This document shows positions 1 through 7,358 of a DNA stretch of 41,510 nt, piece after piece; positions within the stretch are counted from its first letter, which is position 1; each line of letters opens with the position of its first letter. This DNA is from Clostridia bacterium (GTDB lineage: Bacteria > Bacillota > Clostridia > Oscillospirales > CAG-272). Under the pieces are notes generated by a model. That model did no database searches and was not told where the DNA came from. It saw only the letters and a program-made list of their open reading frames with translations. The stretch spans positions 1 to 41,510 of the forward strand of contig JAGARU010000003.1 in assembly GCA_017622085.1 (NCBI GenBank), read 5' to 3'. Position numbers and translations under genes: made by a program.

Positions 1-64
1 AAAGATGCACTTCGTTAGGCTCCCTCCGGGAGGGGGCTGTCAGCGTATGCTGACTGGGGGAGCC
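1..64. repeat. Palindromic intergenic repeat (multi-arm hairpin)
   Basis: Bases 18-24 (GGCTCCC) pair with 58-64 (GGGAGCC). Inside are two smaller hairpins, CCCTC/GAGGG at about 22-34 and GTCAGC-GTAT-GCTGAC at 39-54. The three-arm shape resembles the sequence at the far right end of the window. Such elements are common between genes in Clostridia (general knowledge). The copy may extend left of the window. Confidence 0.55.
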
Positions 65-162
65 TGCGTCCCTGACAATCCGCTATCGTGGGCGAACCCG
101 ACGGATGCCGGCACGCTGGAGCGCTTCCTACACCTGTAGCCGGGGTGGTTGAGCTGATTGCT

Positions 163-335
163 TGACGCTTTTTTCTTTGACACCACAGGCCCAAAGAAAA
201 AAGCTCGGCAAAAAAGAAAGGCCGTGTACATGGGGCTCCGCGCCCCACACCCGCGCAAGCTTTTTAAAAAAAGCTTGACCAAAAATTGACGCTACCCTCG
301 TGTGATCGTGCTCGCTTACAAGTGAGCAAGCGGCG
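163..335 (-). repeat. Dispersed intergenic repeat, copy 1
   Basis: Read on the minus strand, about 100 bases (191-290) match the plus strand at about 17612-17710, including a run spelling GTCAATTTTTGGTC, an AAGCTTTTTTT hairpin, a GGGGCGCGGAGCCCC palindrome and GCTTTTTTCTTTG. Bases 294-335 are repeated with one difference at 6103-6144. The ends at 168-181 and 212-224 form a CTTTTTTCTTTG/CAAAGAAAAAAG stem. I see no convincing gene in bases 1-467; the short reading frames here lie within repeats. Confidence 0.7.
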
Positions 336-412
336 AAGTTTGGTAGCAGGGCCCTCCCCGCCAAGGGAGCGATCCTCCGTCAAAAGAAGGCGCAGATTGT
401 TTTTCGCCGGCG

Positions 413-441
413 TTGCAATTCGTTTTTCGGTATGCTATAAT
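413..441 (+). promoter_or_regulatory. Sigma-A type promoter for the glycerate kinase operon
   Basis: TTGCAA (413-418), a 17 base spacer, then a perfect TATAAT (436-441). Transcription would start near 448, which argues against the ATG at 450 as the translation start and for the ATG at 468. Confidence 0.75.
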
Positions 442-467
442 AATAAAAAATGAAAGCGAGGTCGCGT

Positions 468-1613
468 ATGAAGGTTGTAATCGCCATCGATTCTTTAAAG
501 GGCAGTCTTTCTTCTCTCCGGGCGGGTGAGGCCACGGCGGAGGGCATCCGTCGGGTGTTCCCTCAGGCGGAATGTCGCATTTTTCCCGTGGCAGACGGAG
601 GCGAGGGTACGGTTGAGGCCTTGGCCTACGGCCTGGGCGGCCGCTTTCGCAACGTGACGGTGACCGGCCCCTTGGGCAACCCTGTGGAGGCCAAATACGC
701 CATTTTGGAGAACGGAACGGCGGTTATGGAGATGTCGGCGGCTGCCGGCATTACCCTCCTTCCGCCCGAGGCCCGCGACCCCATGAAAACCACCACCTAC
801 GGGGTGGGCGAGATGATTCTTGATGCCATCGGACAGGGCTGTCGGAGCTTCCTTATGGGCATCGGCGGCAGTGCCACCAACGACGGCGGCATCGGTATGC
901 TGCAGGCGCTGGGCTTTGACCTGACGGACGCGGACGGAGCGCCCGTTCCCTTTGGCGCTCAGGGCGTCCGGGCGGTGGCGGCCATCTCCGACCGACGGGT
1001 TGCGCCCTCGGTGCGGGAATGCACCTTCCGCATTGCCTGTGACGTGACCAATCCTCTGTGCGGCCAGCGGGGCTGCAGTGCCGTTTACGGCCCGCAAAAG
1101 GGTGCCAAGCCCGAGGACGTGCCCGTAATGGACGACTGGCTTTCTGCCTACGGTGACAAGATAAAGGCACTCTACCCCGCCGCCGACAAGAATGCGCCCG
1201 GTGCGGGTGCGGCGGGCGGCATTGGCTTTGCGTTCCTTGCCTGCCTTGGCGGCGAGCTGAGGAGCGGTATTGAGCTGGTCTTAGCCGAAACGGGAATGGA
1301 GGCGGCCATCCGGGAGGCAGACGTTGTGGTGACCGGCGAGGGTCGTCTGGATGCCCAGACCGTTATGGGCAAGGCACCCCACGGGGTGGCCAAGCTGGCC
1401 AAGGCCTACGGCAAGCCGGTGCTTGGAATTTCCGGCTGTGTGACTGACGACGCCCGCGCCATAAACGGGGGCGGCATTGACGCCTTTTTCCCCATTGTCA
1501 AGGGCGCTTGCACCTTGGAGGAGGCCATGGACGTGACCAACGCCCATCGAAACATGGCCGACACTGCTGAGCAGATGTTCCGGCTGATCAAGACCTTTGC
1601 TCCATTTGATTAA
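468..1613 (+). CDS. Glycerate kinase (GlxK/GarK family)
   Basis: Phosphorylates D-glycerate with ATP in the cytoplasm, feeding it into glycolysis. The 381-residue length and the N-terminal MKVVIAIDSLKGS signature fit the type I glycerate kinase family, as do the GIGGSATNDGG glycine-rich motif and the VVTGEGRLDAQT motif near the C-terminus. I chose ATG 468 because AGCGAGG lies 6 bases upstream; the in-frame ATG at 450 sits almost at the predicted transcription start. It is first of five closely spaced same-strand genes ending at the terminator at 6016. The downstream isomerase, reductase and glycosidase suggest catabolism of a sugar acid or glycoside (inference). Whether 2- or 3-phosphoglycerate is made cannot be read from sequence alone. 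Confidence 0.93.
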   Translation: MKVVIAIDSLKGSLSSLRAGEATAEGIRRVFPQAECRIFPVADGGEGTVEALAYGLGGRFRNVTVTGPLGNPVEAKYAILENGTAVMEMSAAAGITLLPPEARDPMKTTTYGVGEMILDAIGQGCRSFLMGIGGSATNDGGIGMLQALGFDLTDADGAPVPFGAQGVRAVAAISDRRVAPSVRECTFRIACDVTNPLCGQRGCSAVYGPQKGAKPEDVPVMDDWLSAYGDKIKALYPAADKNAPGAGAAGGIGFAFLACLGGELRSGIELVLAETGMEAAIREADVVVTGEGRLDAQTVMGKAPHGVAKLAKAYGKPVLGISGCVTDDARAINGGGIDAFFPIVKGACTLEEAMDVTNAHRNMADTAEQMFRLIKTFAPFD

Positions 1614-1648
1614 ACGTACATTCATTTTTTATAAACGAGGTATTTACC

Positions 1649-2512
1649 ATGAAAATTTCAACGGAGATTCATTCCGCTACCCGACACGTGGGCGAGGAGC
1701 GGGCCATAGAGACCTTGGCCAAGGCCGGGTTCGATGCATGGGACTTTTCTATGTTCTTGATGTGCAACTACGACTGGAACGCGGGCGTTTGTCGCCCCAC
1801 CAGCCACCCCTTGGCCGGACGGGATTACCTTGCCTTTGCCCGCCGCTTAAAGAAGATCGGCCTTGACAACGGTATCCATTGCAACCAAGCCCATGCGCCC
1901 TTCCCCGTGCGGTGCAAGGAGATCCTGGATATGCAGAAGCGGGCCATTGAATGCACCGCCGAGGCCGGGGGCAAGATCATCATCATCCATCCCGACAACG
2001 ACTCCTCTCCTGAGAAAAACGCGGAGATGTACTTTAGCCTCCTGCCCTTTGCCAAGGAGCATGGGGTAGCAATCGCCACCGAAAATATGTGGAACTGGGA
2101 GAACGGCGCCGCCACCTCCTGTCCCGCCGCCTGCTCCACTGCCGAGAGCTTTTTGGCACACCTGAACGCCGTAAACGACCCTTCCTTTGTGGCCTGCCTT
2201 GACCTTGGCCACGCGGAAATGAAGGGCTCCGGCGACGGCGCACCTGCCATGATCCGCGCTCTTGGCGCCCATTTGCAGGCACTCCACGTGCACGATAACG
2301 ACTGTCTCCACGATTCCCATCAGCTTCCCTTTACCATGCAGATGGATTTTGCAGCCATCGCCCGAGCTTTGAAGGACATCGGCTACGGCGGATACATCAC
2401 CTTGGAGGCTGACAACTTCTTGAGTGCCTACAATAAGGATACTCTCCTTGAGGGAGCCAAGCAGATGGTCGCAGCCGCTCGCCGTATTGCAACCATGGTG
2501 GAAGAGGCATAA
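1649..2512 (+). CDS. Sugar phosphate isomerase/epimerase-like TIM-barrel protein
   Basis: A 287-residue cytoplasmic protein of the xylose-isomerase-like/AP endonuclease 2 TIM-barrel superfamily. The expected metal ligands are visible: Glu145 (ATENMW), Asp185 and His188 (CLDLGHAE), His213/His215 (ALHVHDND) and Glu253 (ITLEADN). Members isomerise or epimerise sugars, keto sugars or inositol derivatives with a divalent metal; the substrate is unknown here. It lies 35 bases after the glycerate kinase and one base before the next start, so translation is probably coupled within the operon. GAGG upstream of ATG 1649 supports the start. Family call firm, exact reaction open. Confidence 0.85.
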   Translation: MKISTEIHSATRHVGEERAIETLAKAGFDAWDFSMFLMCNYDWNAGVCRPTSHPLAGRDYLAFARRLKKIGLDNGIHCNQAHAPFPVRCKEILDMQKRAIECTAEAGGKIIIIHPDNDSSPEKNAEMYFSLLPFAKEHGVAIATENMWNWENGAATSCPAACSTAESFLAHLNAVNDPSFVACLDLGHAEMKGSGDGAPAMIRALGAHLQALHVHDNDCLHDSHQLPFTMQMDFAAIARALKDIGYGGYITLEADNFLSAYNKDTLLEGAKQMVAAARRIATMVEEA

Positions 2513-2513
2513 G

Positions 2514-3008
2514 ATGAACATCGTACTGATCGGAATGCCCGGATGCGGCAAAAGCACCGTAGGCGTTCTTCTTGCCAAATCTATGCTGATGCATTTTGTG
2601 GATACGGACCTTGTGATCCAGAACGCCCACAAAAAGAGCCTGTGCGCCCTCATTGAGGAGCGTGGGCTCAACGCCTTCAAGCAGATCGAAAACGACGTAC
2701 TGGCCGCCCTTGAGGTCGATGGCTCCGTGATCGCTACCGGCGGCAGTGCTGTTTACGGCGCTGAGGCCATGGCGCATCTGGCAGAAAACGGGCGGATTGT
2801 GTACCTTGACGTATCCCTTGAGGCCATCAAATCCCGCCTGTCGGACATCAAGACCCGGGGCGTGGCCATGCCCGAGGGCTACACCATCGATCAGCTCTAC
2901 GCCGAGCGCCGTCCCCTTTACGAAGCCTATGCCCACCTCACCGTGGACTGCAACGGGCGCACCGCCGAGGAGTGCGTGGACGCCATCGTTGCCGCCCTTC
3001 AAAAATAA
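2514..3008 (+). CDS. Shikimate-kinase-like P-loop kinase
   Basis: A 164-residue protein with the shikimate kinase fold: Walker A GMPGCGKST (residues 7-15), the VDTD motif (29-32), a lid Arg115 and a C-terminal RRPLYEA segment. Shikimate kinases usually show FR in the substrate site and a GGG motif. Here these positions read Phe55-Lys56 and Gly76-Gly77-Ser78, so the substrate-contacting Arg and one Gly are replaced. Start ATG 2514 is one base after the preceding stop; a longer frame upstream runs inside the preceding gene and is ignored. No other aromatic-pathway gene is nearby; neighbours are sugar enzymes. It may act on another small hydroxylated substrate (inference). Automatic annotation would probably say aroK. 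Confidence 0.8.
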   Translation: MNIVLIGMPGCGKSTVGVLLAKSMLMHFVDTDLVIQNAHKKSLCALIEERGLNAFKQIENDVLAALEVDGSVIATGGSAVYGAEAMAHLAENGRIVYLDVSLEAIKSRLSDIKTRGVAMPEGYTIDQLYAERRPLYEAYAHLTVDCNGRTAEECVDAIVAALQK

Positions 3009-3017
3009 GGAGTGCTT

Positions 3018-4028
3018 ATGGAATATCGAGTATTAGGAAAAACCGGACTTTCCGTTTCCCGTCTGGGCTTTGGCGGAATTCCCATTCAGAAAATCGACGC
3101 GGAGGGAACCAAAACCCTCCTCCACCATCTGGCGGATATGGGCGTCAATTACATTGATACCGCCCGTGGCTATACCGTCAGCGAGGAATACATCGGCTAC
3201 GCCATCGAGGATTGCCGCGACCGCTTTATCTTGGCCACTAAGAGCATGGCGCGGGATTACGCCGGCATGGCGCGGGATATTGAGATCAGCCTCAAAAATC
3301 TGCGCACCGACTACATCGACCTGTATCAGATCCACAATCCCTCCCTCAAGCAGCTGGAGGAGGTGCTGGCGCCCGGCGGCGCACTGGAGGCCTTGACCGA
3401 GGCCAAGGCGGCGGGTAAAATCGGCCACATTGGTCTGACTGCTCACTCCACCGAGGTCTTTGCCCGCGCGCTGGAGCTGGGTTTTGTGGAGACGGTCATG
3501 TTCCCCTACAACCCGGTGGAAACGCAGGGCGAAGAGCTGATCGCCCGTTGCGCGGAGCGCAACGTGGGCTTTATCGCCATGAAGCCCCTGGCCGGCGGCG
3601 CCATTGAGGACGCCACCCTGGCTCTGCGCTTCTGCGGCGCAAATCCCGGCGTGACCGTGGTGATCCCCGGCATGGCGGAAATCCGCGAGGCAGAGGAAAA
3701 CGCCCGTGCTCTTTCCGACACCACCCCCTTGACCGAGGCAGAGCAGGGCAAGGTGAACGCCTTGGTGACCGATCTTGGCACTCACTTCTGCCGTCGGTGC
3801 AACTACTGTGCCCCCTGTACGGTGGGCATCAACATTTCCGGCGTCTTTCTCTTTGAGGGATACCTCACCCGCTACGGCCTTGAGGACTGGGCCCGCGCCC
3901 GCTACGAGGCCGCCGTGCCCGTGCCTGCCTCCGCATGCGTGGAGTGCGGCGTGTGCGAGAGCCGCTGTCCCTACCATTTGCCCATCCGCCAGATGCTGAA
4001 GGCGGCCGCCCAAAAATTCGGCAAATAA
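3018..4028 (+). CDS. Aldo/keto reductase with C-terminal ferredoxin-type 4Fe-4S domain
   Basis: A 336-residue oxidoreductase. The N-terminal (alpha/beta)8 part carries the full AKR tetrad: Asp47 and Tyr52 (IDTARGY), Lys75 (LATKS) and His106 (YQIHNPS). The C-terminal part has two cysteine clusters, C258-x2-C261-x2-C264-x2-C267 and C307-x2-C310-x2-C313-x3-C317, the second followed by Pro as in bacterial ferredoxins. NADPH-dependent carbonyl reduction with possible electron exchange through Fe-S clusters is the family expectation; the substrate is unknown. ATG 3018 is preceded by AAGGAG at the right distance; a GTG two codons upstream overlaps that site and is not preferred. Fourth gene of the operon. 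Confidence 0.92.
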   Translation: MEYRVLGKTGLSVSRLGFGGIPIQKIDAEGTKTLLHHLADMGVNYIDTARGYTVSEEYIGYAIEDCRDRFILATKSMARDYAGMARDIEISLKNLRTDYIDLYQIHNPSLKQLEEVLAPGGALEALTEAKAAGKIGHIGLTAHSTEVFARALELGFVETVMFPYNPVETQGEELIARCAERNVGFIAMKPLAGGAIEDATLALRFCGANPGVTVVIPGMAEIREAEENARALSDTTPLTEAEQGKVNALVTDLGTHFCRRCNYCAPCTVGINISGVFLFEGYLTRYGLEDWARARYEAAVPVPASACVECGVCESRCPYHLPIRQMLKAAAQKFGK

Positions 4029-4043
4029 GCCAAAGGAGCGTTT

Positions 4044-6002
4044 ATGAAACATAGCTACTGGATCTGGTACTACGGGGATTATGAGATCTACCATCTTTCA
4101 AAGCTGCATATGCGCCGGGAGCAGAGGGGCGCGTTCATGCCCTCCATGTGGCATTTGTACTCTCCCTATCCCTCCGTGTTTTTTGAGAAAAAGCTGGTCT
4201 GCGAGGCCGGAACCCTGACCGCCTACGCCATGGGCGAGGCCCATATTGCCATTGACGGCAAGCGGTATCCCATGGGTACTCCCGTAGCGGTTTCCGCCGG
4301 AGAGCACACCGTAACCGCCGCCGTCTCCAACCTGAACGGCCTGCCCGCCCTGTTTGTGGAAAGTGACGTTTGCCCCTCCGACGGCACGTGGCGCTGTCGT
4401 CTGGCTCGGGGTGAGAGTCTGCCGGCGGGCTGTGAGCCCTGCTTTGACACGCCGGACAAGACCCCGGACGTGTTCCCCTTTGCCTACGAGCGCAAGTTGC
4501 CCGTGTCCGCCGAGGCACGGGAGGCGGGTGTTCTGTACGATTTTGGCGCAGAAACCTTTGGCTATCTGAACCTCAGCGCCGCCAATCCCGACGCCACCCT
4601 TGGGGTCTACTACGGCGAGAGCGTGGAGGAGGCCTTGGGCGGGGAGGACGCTATTCTCTTTGAGGCCGTCTGCGGACAGAGCGAGTACCGCCTGCGCCAG
4701 CGTGCCTTCCGTTACGTGTACGTGGAGGGTGCGGATCCGACGCTGAACGTGACCATGGACTACGAATTTTTGCCCCTCATCCGGCGCGGCTCCTTCCGCT
4801 GCGACAACGAGCTGTTTAACCGGATCTACGACGTGTGCGCCCACACCTTCCATCTGAACTGCCGAGAGGGCTTCTTTGACGGCATCAAGCGCGACCGCTG
4901 GGTTTGGTCGGGGGATGCGTATCAGAGCGCACGGATCAACAGCTACCTCTTTGCCGATCCGGCCATCGTGCGCCGCACGGCCATTGGCCTCGGCGGCAAG
5001 GATCCCATTTTACACCATATCAACACCATTGCCGACTATACCACCCTGTGGATCATCGGCCTGTACGAGCACTACATGACCTATGGGGATGAGGAATTTT
5101 TGCGCCTGATCTACCCCACGGCAGTCAAGTATATGGATTTTTGTCGAGCACGGCTGAACGAAAACGGCTTCCTGATCGGCCTTGATGGCGACTGGATTTT
5201 TGTGGACTGGTCGGAGATGGACAAGACCGGCGCCGTTTGCGCGGAGCAGATGCTTTTGGCACAGGCCTACAAGACCATGGCCGCGCTTTCTCGCCTTGTG
5301 GGCAAGGACGGCGCGGAATACGATGGGCTCTACAGGGAGATGATTGGGAAGATCAACGCCTTCTACTGGAACGAGGAGAAGGGCGCGTTTATTGACAGCT
5401 ACCAGTCGGGCAAGAATCACGTGACCCGTCACGCCAACATTTTTGCCGTGATGTACGATATCGCCACCCCGGTACAGCGGGAAAGCATCCTTACAAACGT
5501 GCTGAAAAACGATGCCATTACCAAGATCACTACCCCCTATTTTGAGGGCTACGAGCTGGATGTTTGGGGCAAGGTGGGCGAGCTTGGGGAAATTGAGGCC
5601 ATGCTGGACTCCTACTGGGGCGGTATGCTCCGTCTGGGCGCCACCTCCATCTGGGAGGAGTACGATCCTACCCTGTCGGGCGTGGAGCATTACGCCATGT
5701 ACGGCGGAAAGTTTGAAAAATCCCTGTGCCACGCTTGGGGCGCCAGTCCCATTTATCTCTTCGGGCGATATTATCTTGGTGTAGCACCCACCTCCCCCGC
5801 CTATGCTACCTTTGACGTAGAGCCCCATTTGGGCGGACTCCGCGAGATGGAAGGCACCGTGCCCACGGGCAACGGTGAGGTTCGTGTCAAAATGGACGCC
5901 CACCGCCTCTCCGTCCGCGCCACCACCCCCGGCGGAACGCTCCGTTTCCGGAACCGCACCTACCCCCTCCCTCCGAACGAGGACGTGGTAATCGAGTATT
6001 AA
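4044..6002 (+). CDS. GH78-like alpha-L-rhamnosidase family protein
   Basis: A 652-residue glycosidase with an N-terminal beta-sandwich region, an (alpha/alpha)6 catalytic barrel from about residue 240, and a C-terminal beta domain. The motif DGIKRDRWVWSGD (279-291) and the late HAWGASPIYLFGRYY segment are typical of family 78-like proteins. In classical rhamnosidases the first motif reads RDE-R; here the Glu is absent, so specificity may differ. No signal peptide is seen, so it probably acts on imported oligosaccharides or glycosides in the cytoplasm. AAAGGAG precedes ATG 4044, and the gene closes the operon just before a strong terminator. Confidence 0.85.
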   Translation: MKHSYWIWYYGDYEIYHLSKLHMRREQRGAFMPSMWHLYSPYPSVFFEKKLVCEAGTLTAYAMGEAHIAIDGKRYPMGTPVAVSAGEHTVTAAVSNLNGLPALFVESDVCPSDGTWRCRLARGESLPAGCEPCFDTPDKTPDVFPFAYERKLPVSAEAREAGVLYDFGAETFGYLNLSAANPDATLGVYYGESVEEALGGEDAILFEAVCGQSEYRLRQRAFRYVYVEGADPTLNVTMDYEFLPLIRRGSFRCDNELFNRIYDVCAHTFHLNCREGFFDGIKRDRWVWSGDAYQSARINSYLFADPAIVRRTAIGLGGKDPILHHINTIADYTTLWIIGLYEHYMTYGDEEFLRLIYPTAVKYMDFCRARLNENGFLIGLDGDWIFVDWSEMDKTGAVCAEQMLLAQAYKTMAALSRLVGKDGAEYDGLYREMIGKINAFYWNEEKGAFIDSYQSGKNHVTRHANIFAVMYDIATPVQRESILTNVLKNDAITKITTPYFEGYELDVWGKVGELGEIEAMLDSYWGGMLRLGATSIWEEYDPTLSGVEHYAMYGGKFEKSLCHAWGASPIYLFGRYYLGVAPTSPAYATFDVEPHLGGLREMEGTVPTGNGEVRVKMDAHRLSVRATTPGGTLRFRNRTYPLPPNEDVVIEY

Positions 6003-6015
6003 AGGGTTTGCCATC

Positions 6016-6058
6016 GCACTGAAAAAGCCTTCCCCGTCGGGGAAGGCTTTTTCAGTGC
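6016..6058. terminator. Strong bidirectional terminator hairpin
   Basis: A perfect 20 bp stem (6016-6035 with 6039-6058) and a 3 base loop, with an A run in the left arm and a T run in the right arm. It ends the glycerate kinase operon. Confidence 0.85.
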
Positions 6059-6060
6059 GC

Positions 6061-6144
6061 AAACTCCCTCAAAGGTGTCGGGCGGGGGCTTCCCCGCCCG
6101 ACACCCTCGTGTGATCGTGCTCGCTTACAAGTGAGCAAACGGCG
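6061..6144 (+). repeat. Dispersed intergenic repeat, partial copy
   Basis: AAACTCCCTCAAAGGTGTCG resembles 17589-17610. It is followed by a 14 bp hairpin (6074-6087 with 6092-6105) and then by 6103-6144, which repeats 294-335 with one difference. That last part contains a GCTCGCTT/AGTGAGC hairpin. Confidence 0.65.
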
Positions 6145-6149
6145 CCCTA

Positions 6150-6178
6150 TTGACAAAACGGGTCTATTTCGATAAAAT
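6150..6178 (+). promoter_or_regulatory. Promoter for the RDD protein gene
   Basis: TTGACA (6150-6155), 17 base spacer, TAAAAT (6173-6178). Confidence 0.7.
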
Positions 6179-6221
6179 AATAACAGGACACACAAACACA
6201 CATACACAAAGGAGGGCTCAT

Positions 6222-7031
6222 ATGACACGGGCAAAACGTATTTTTGCATATCTTTTGGATACCTTTCTGATTTGGGTGGCACTGGTGCTGTTTATGGTAT
6301 TTATCATTGCTCCGGTGATGATCCTGATCGGCGACGAGTTCATAGGAAAACTCCTTTTGTTCCTTTCCATCCTATTTTTCAGCCTTGCCTTAGTGGTTCT
6401 GCGGGACTGGATCTTTGCCGGCCGCAGTCTTGGTAAGCGGATCTTCGGTCTTTACGTATACGATAAAGAATCCGGCACGCCGGCACGGCGGGGACAGACG
6501 GTGGTTCGCAACCTGCTGTTCTTTATTTCCGGCATCGACGGATTGGTGCTTCTTGCCACCGGCGAGACCCTGGGCGACCGCATGGCCCGCGCCATTGTGG
6601 TGGATCGTCAGGAAGCGGCGGCGCTGGACGCCCACGTCCGGGATAACCCCCGCACCCAGGAGGAGATCGACACGGCAAATGCGGCCATCCGAACGAGCAA
6701 CCGCCGGGCGGTGCTGATCCTTTGTGCCGCAGCGCTGGCCTTTGTCCTGTTTTGCTCTGTCTGCGCAGGCCTTGCCTTCCTGATGCTTCACGTACAAACG
6801 GGCACGGAGGAATATGCCGTGGCGCGGGAGTATTTGGTGAACAGCGAGGCATTCCTCGAATCCGGTGCGGAGGAGGACGATCTTCGCTTTACCAGCATGG
6901 AGCGATCCATCTCCGGCGGAGAGTACACTGCTGAATTTGGCTTCAGCGACGGCCGTCGATACTATGAGGTAATATGCCACAAGGAGGACGGCGTGTGGGT
7001 CGTTTGCCGGGAATGTACGGAGTTTGAATAA
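6222..7031 (+). CDS. RDD family membrane protein with C-terminal extra-membrane domain
   Basis: A 269-residue integral membrane protein. Residues 1-110 match the RDD family pattern: Arg-rich start, Asp13 in the first hydrophobic segment, Arg61-Asp62 after the second, and a third hydrophobic stretch around 100-120. A further transmembrane segment (about 165-190) leads to a roughly 80-residue soluble tail with acidic and aromatic residues and no motif I recognise. The RDD family has no settled general function; some members are linked to ion transport. GGAGGG sits just before ATG 6222; the longer in-frame start at 6150 falls on the -35 box and is rejected. Single gene with its own promoter. Confidence 0.75.
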   Translation: MTRAKRIFAYLLDTFLIWVALVLFMVFIIAPVMILIGDEFIGKLLLFLSILFFSLALVVLRDWIFAGRSLGKRIFGLYVYDKESGTPARRGQTVVRNLLFFISGIDGLVLLATGETLGDRMARAIVVDRQEAAALDAHVRDNPRTQEEIDTANAAIRTSNRRAVLILCAAALAFVLFCSVCAGLAFLMLHVQTGTEEYAVAREYLVNSEAFLESGAEEDDLRFTSMERSISGGEYTAEFGFSDGRRYYEVICHKEDGVWVVCRECTEFE

Positions 7032-7056
7032 TTTTCAACTTTTATGTAAAATCCTA

Positions 7057-7085
7057 TTGCATTTTATGAAAAGCCGTAGTACAAT
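7057..7085 (+). promoter_or_regulatory. Promoter of the glycine riboswitch transcript
   Basis: TTGCAT (7057-7062), 17 base spacer, TACAAT (7080-7085). It places the transcription start near 7092, about 35 bases before the first aptamer. Confidence 0.65.
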
Positions 7086-7125
7086 AGGCAAGTATTTTTT
7101 AATTAAATAAATTATGTATGACGTT

Positions 7126-7348
7126 TGCAGGAAATGCTTTATGCGCCGAAGGAGTAACGCTCTCAGGTGTCCGTACGGATGAGGACTGCAGGCTGACATA
7201 ACTTTGGAGAAGCTCATTGAATTGAGTGCCGAAGGTGCAAAGCGATTTTACGCTAATCTCTCAGGCAAAAGGACAAAGTTTTTTACTTTCTCTTTCTGTT
7301 TTTGTTTGTATATAGCGGTTTGCGTTTTGCGCAGACCGCTATTTTTTT
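7126..7348 (+). ncRNA. Tandem glycine riboswitch with intrinsic terminator
   Basis: Two glycine aptamers. Aptamer 1 is closed by TGCAG (7126-7130) with CTGCA (7186-7190) and contains GCCGAAGGAG and CTCTCAGGTG. Aptamer 2 is closed by ACTTTG (7201-7206) with CAAAGT (7274-7279) and contains GCCGAAGGTGCAA and CTCTCAGGCAAAAGGAC, the textbook conserved blocks. A terminator follows (AGCGGTTTGCG 7314-7324 with CGCAGACCGCT 7330-7340, then seven T). Glycine binding would favour read-through to the transporter, as in other tandem glycine ON-switches (family knowledge). The T run directly abuts the Shine-Dalgarno of the next gene. Confidence 0.92.
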
Positions 7349-7358
7349 GGAGGCTCCT

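Noticed and set aside
2424..2513. Longer N-terminus for the shikimate-kinase-like protein
   Set aside because: The extra 30 codons overlap the upstream isomerase gene and precede the normal kinase beginning at ATG 2514.
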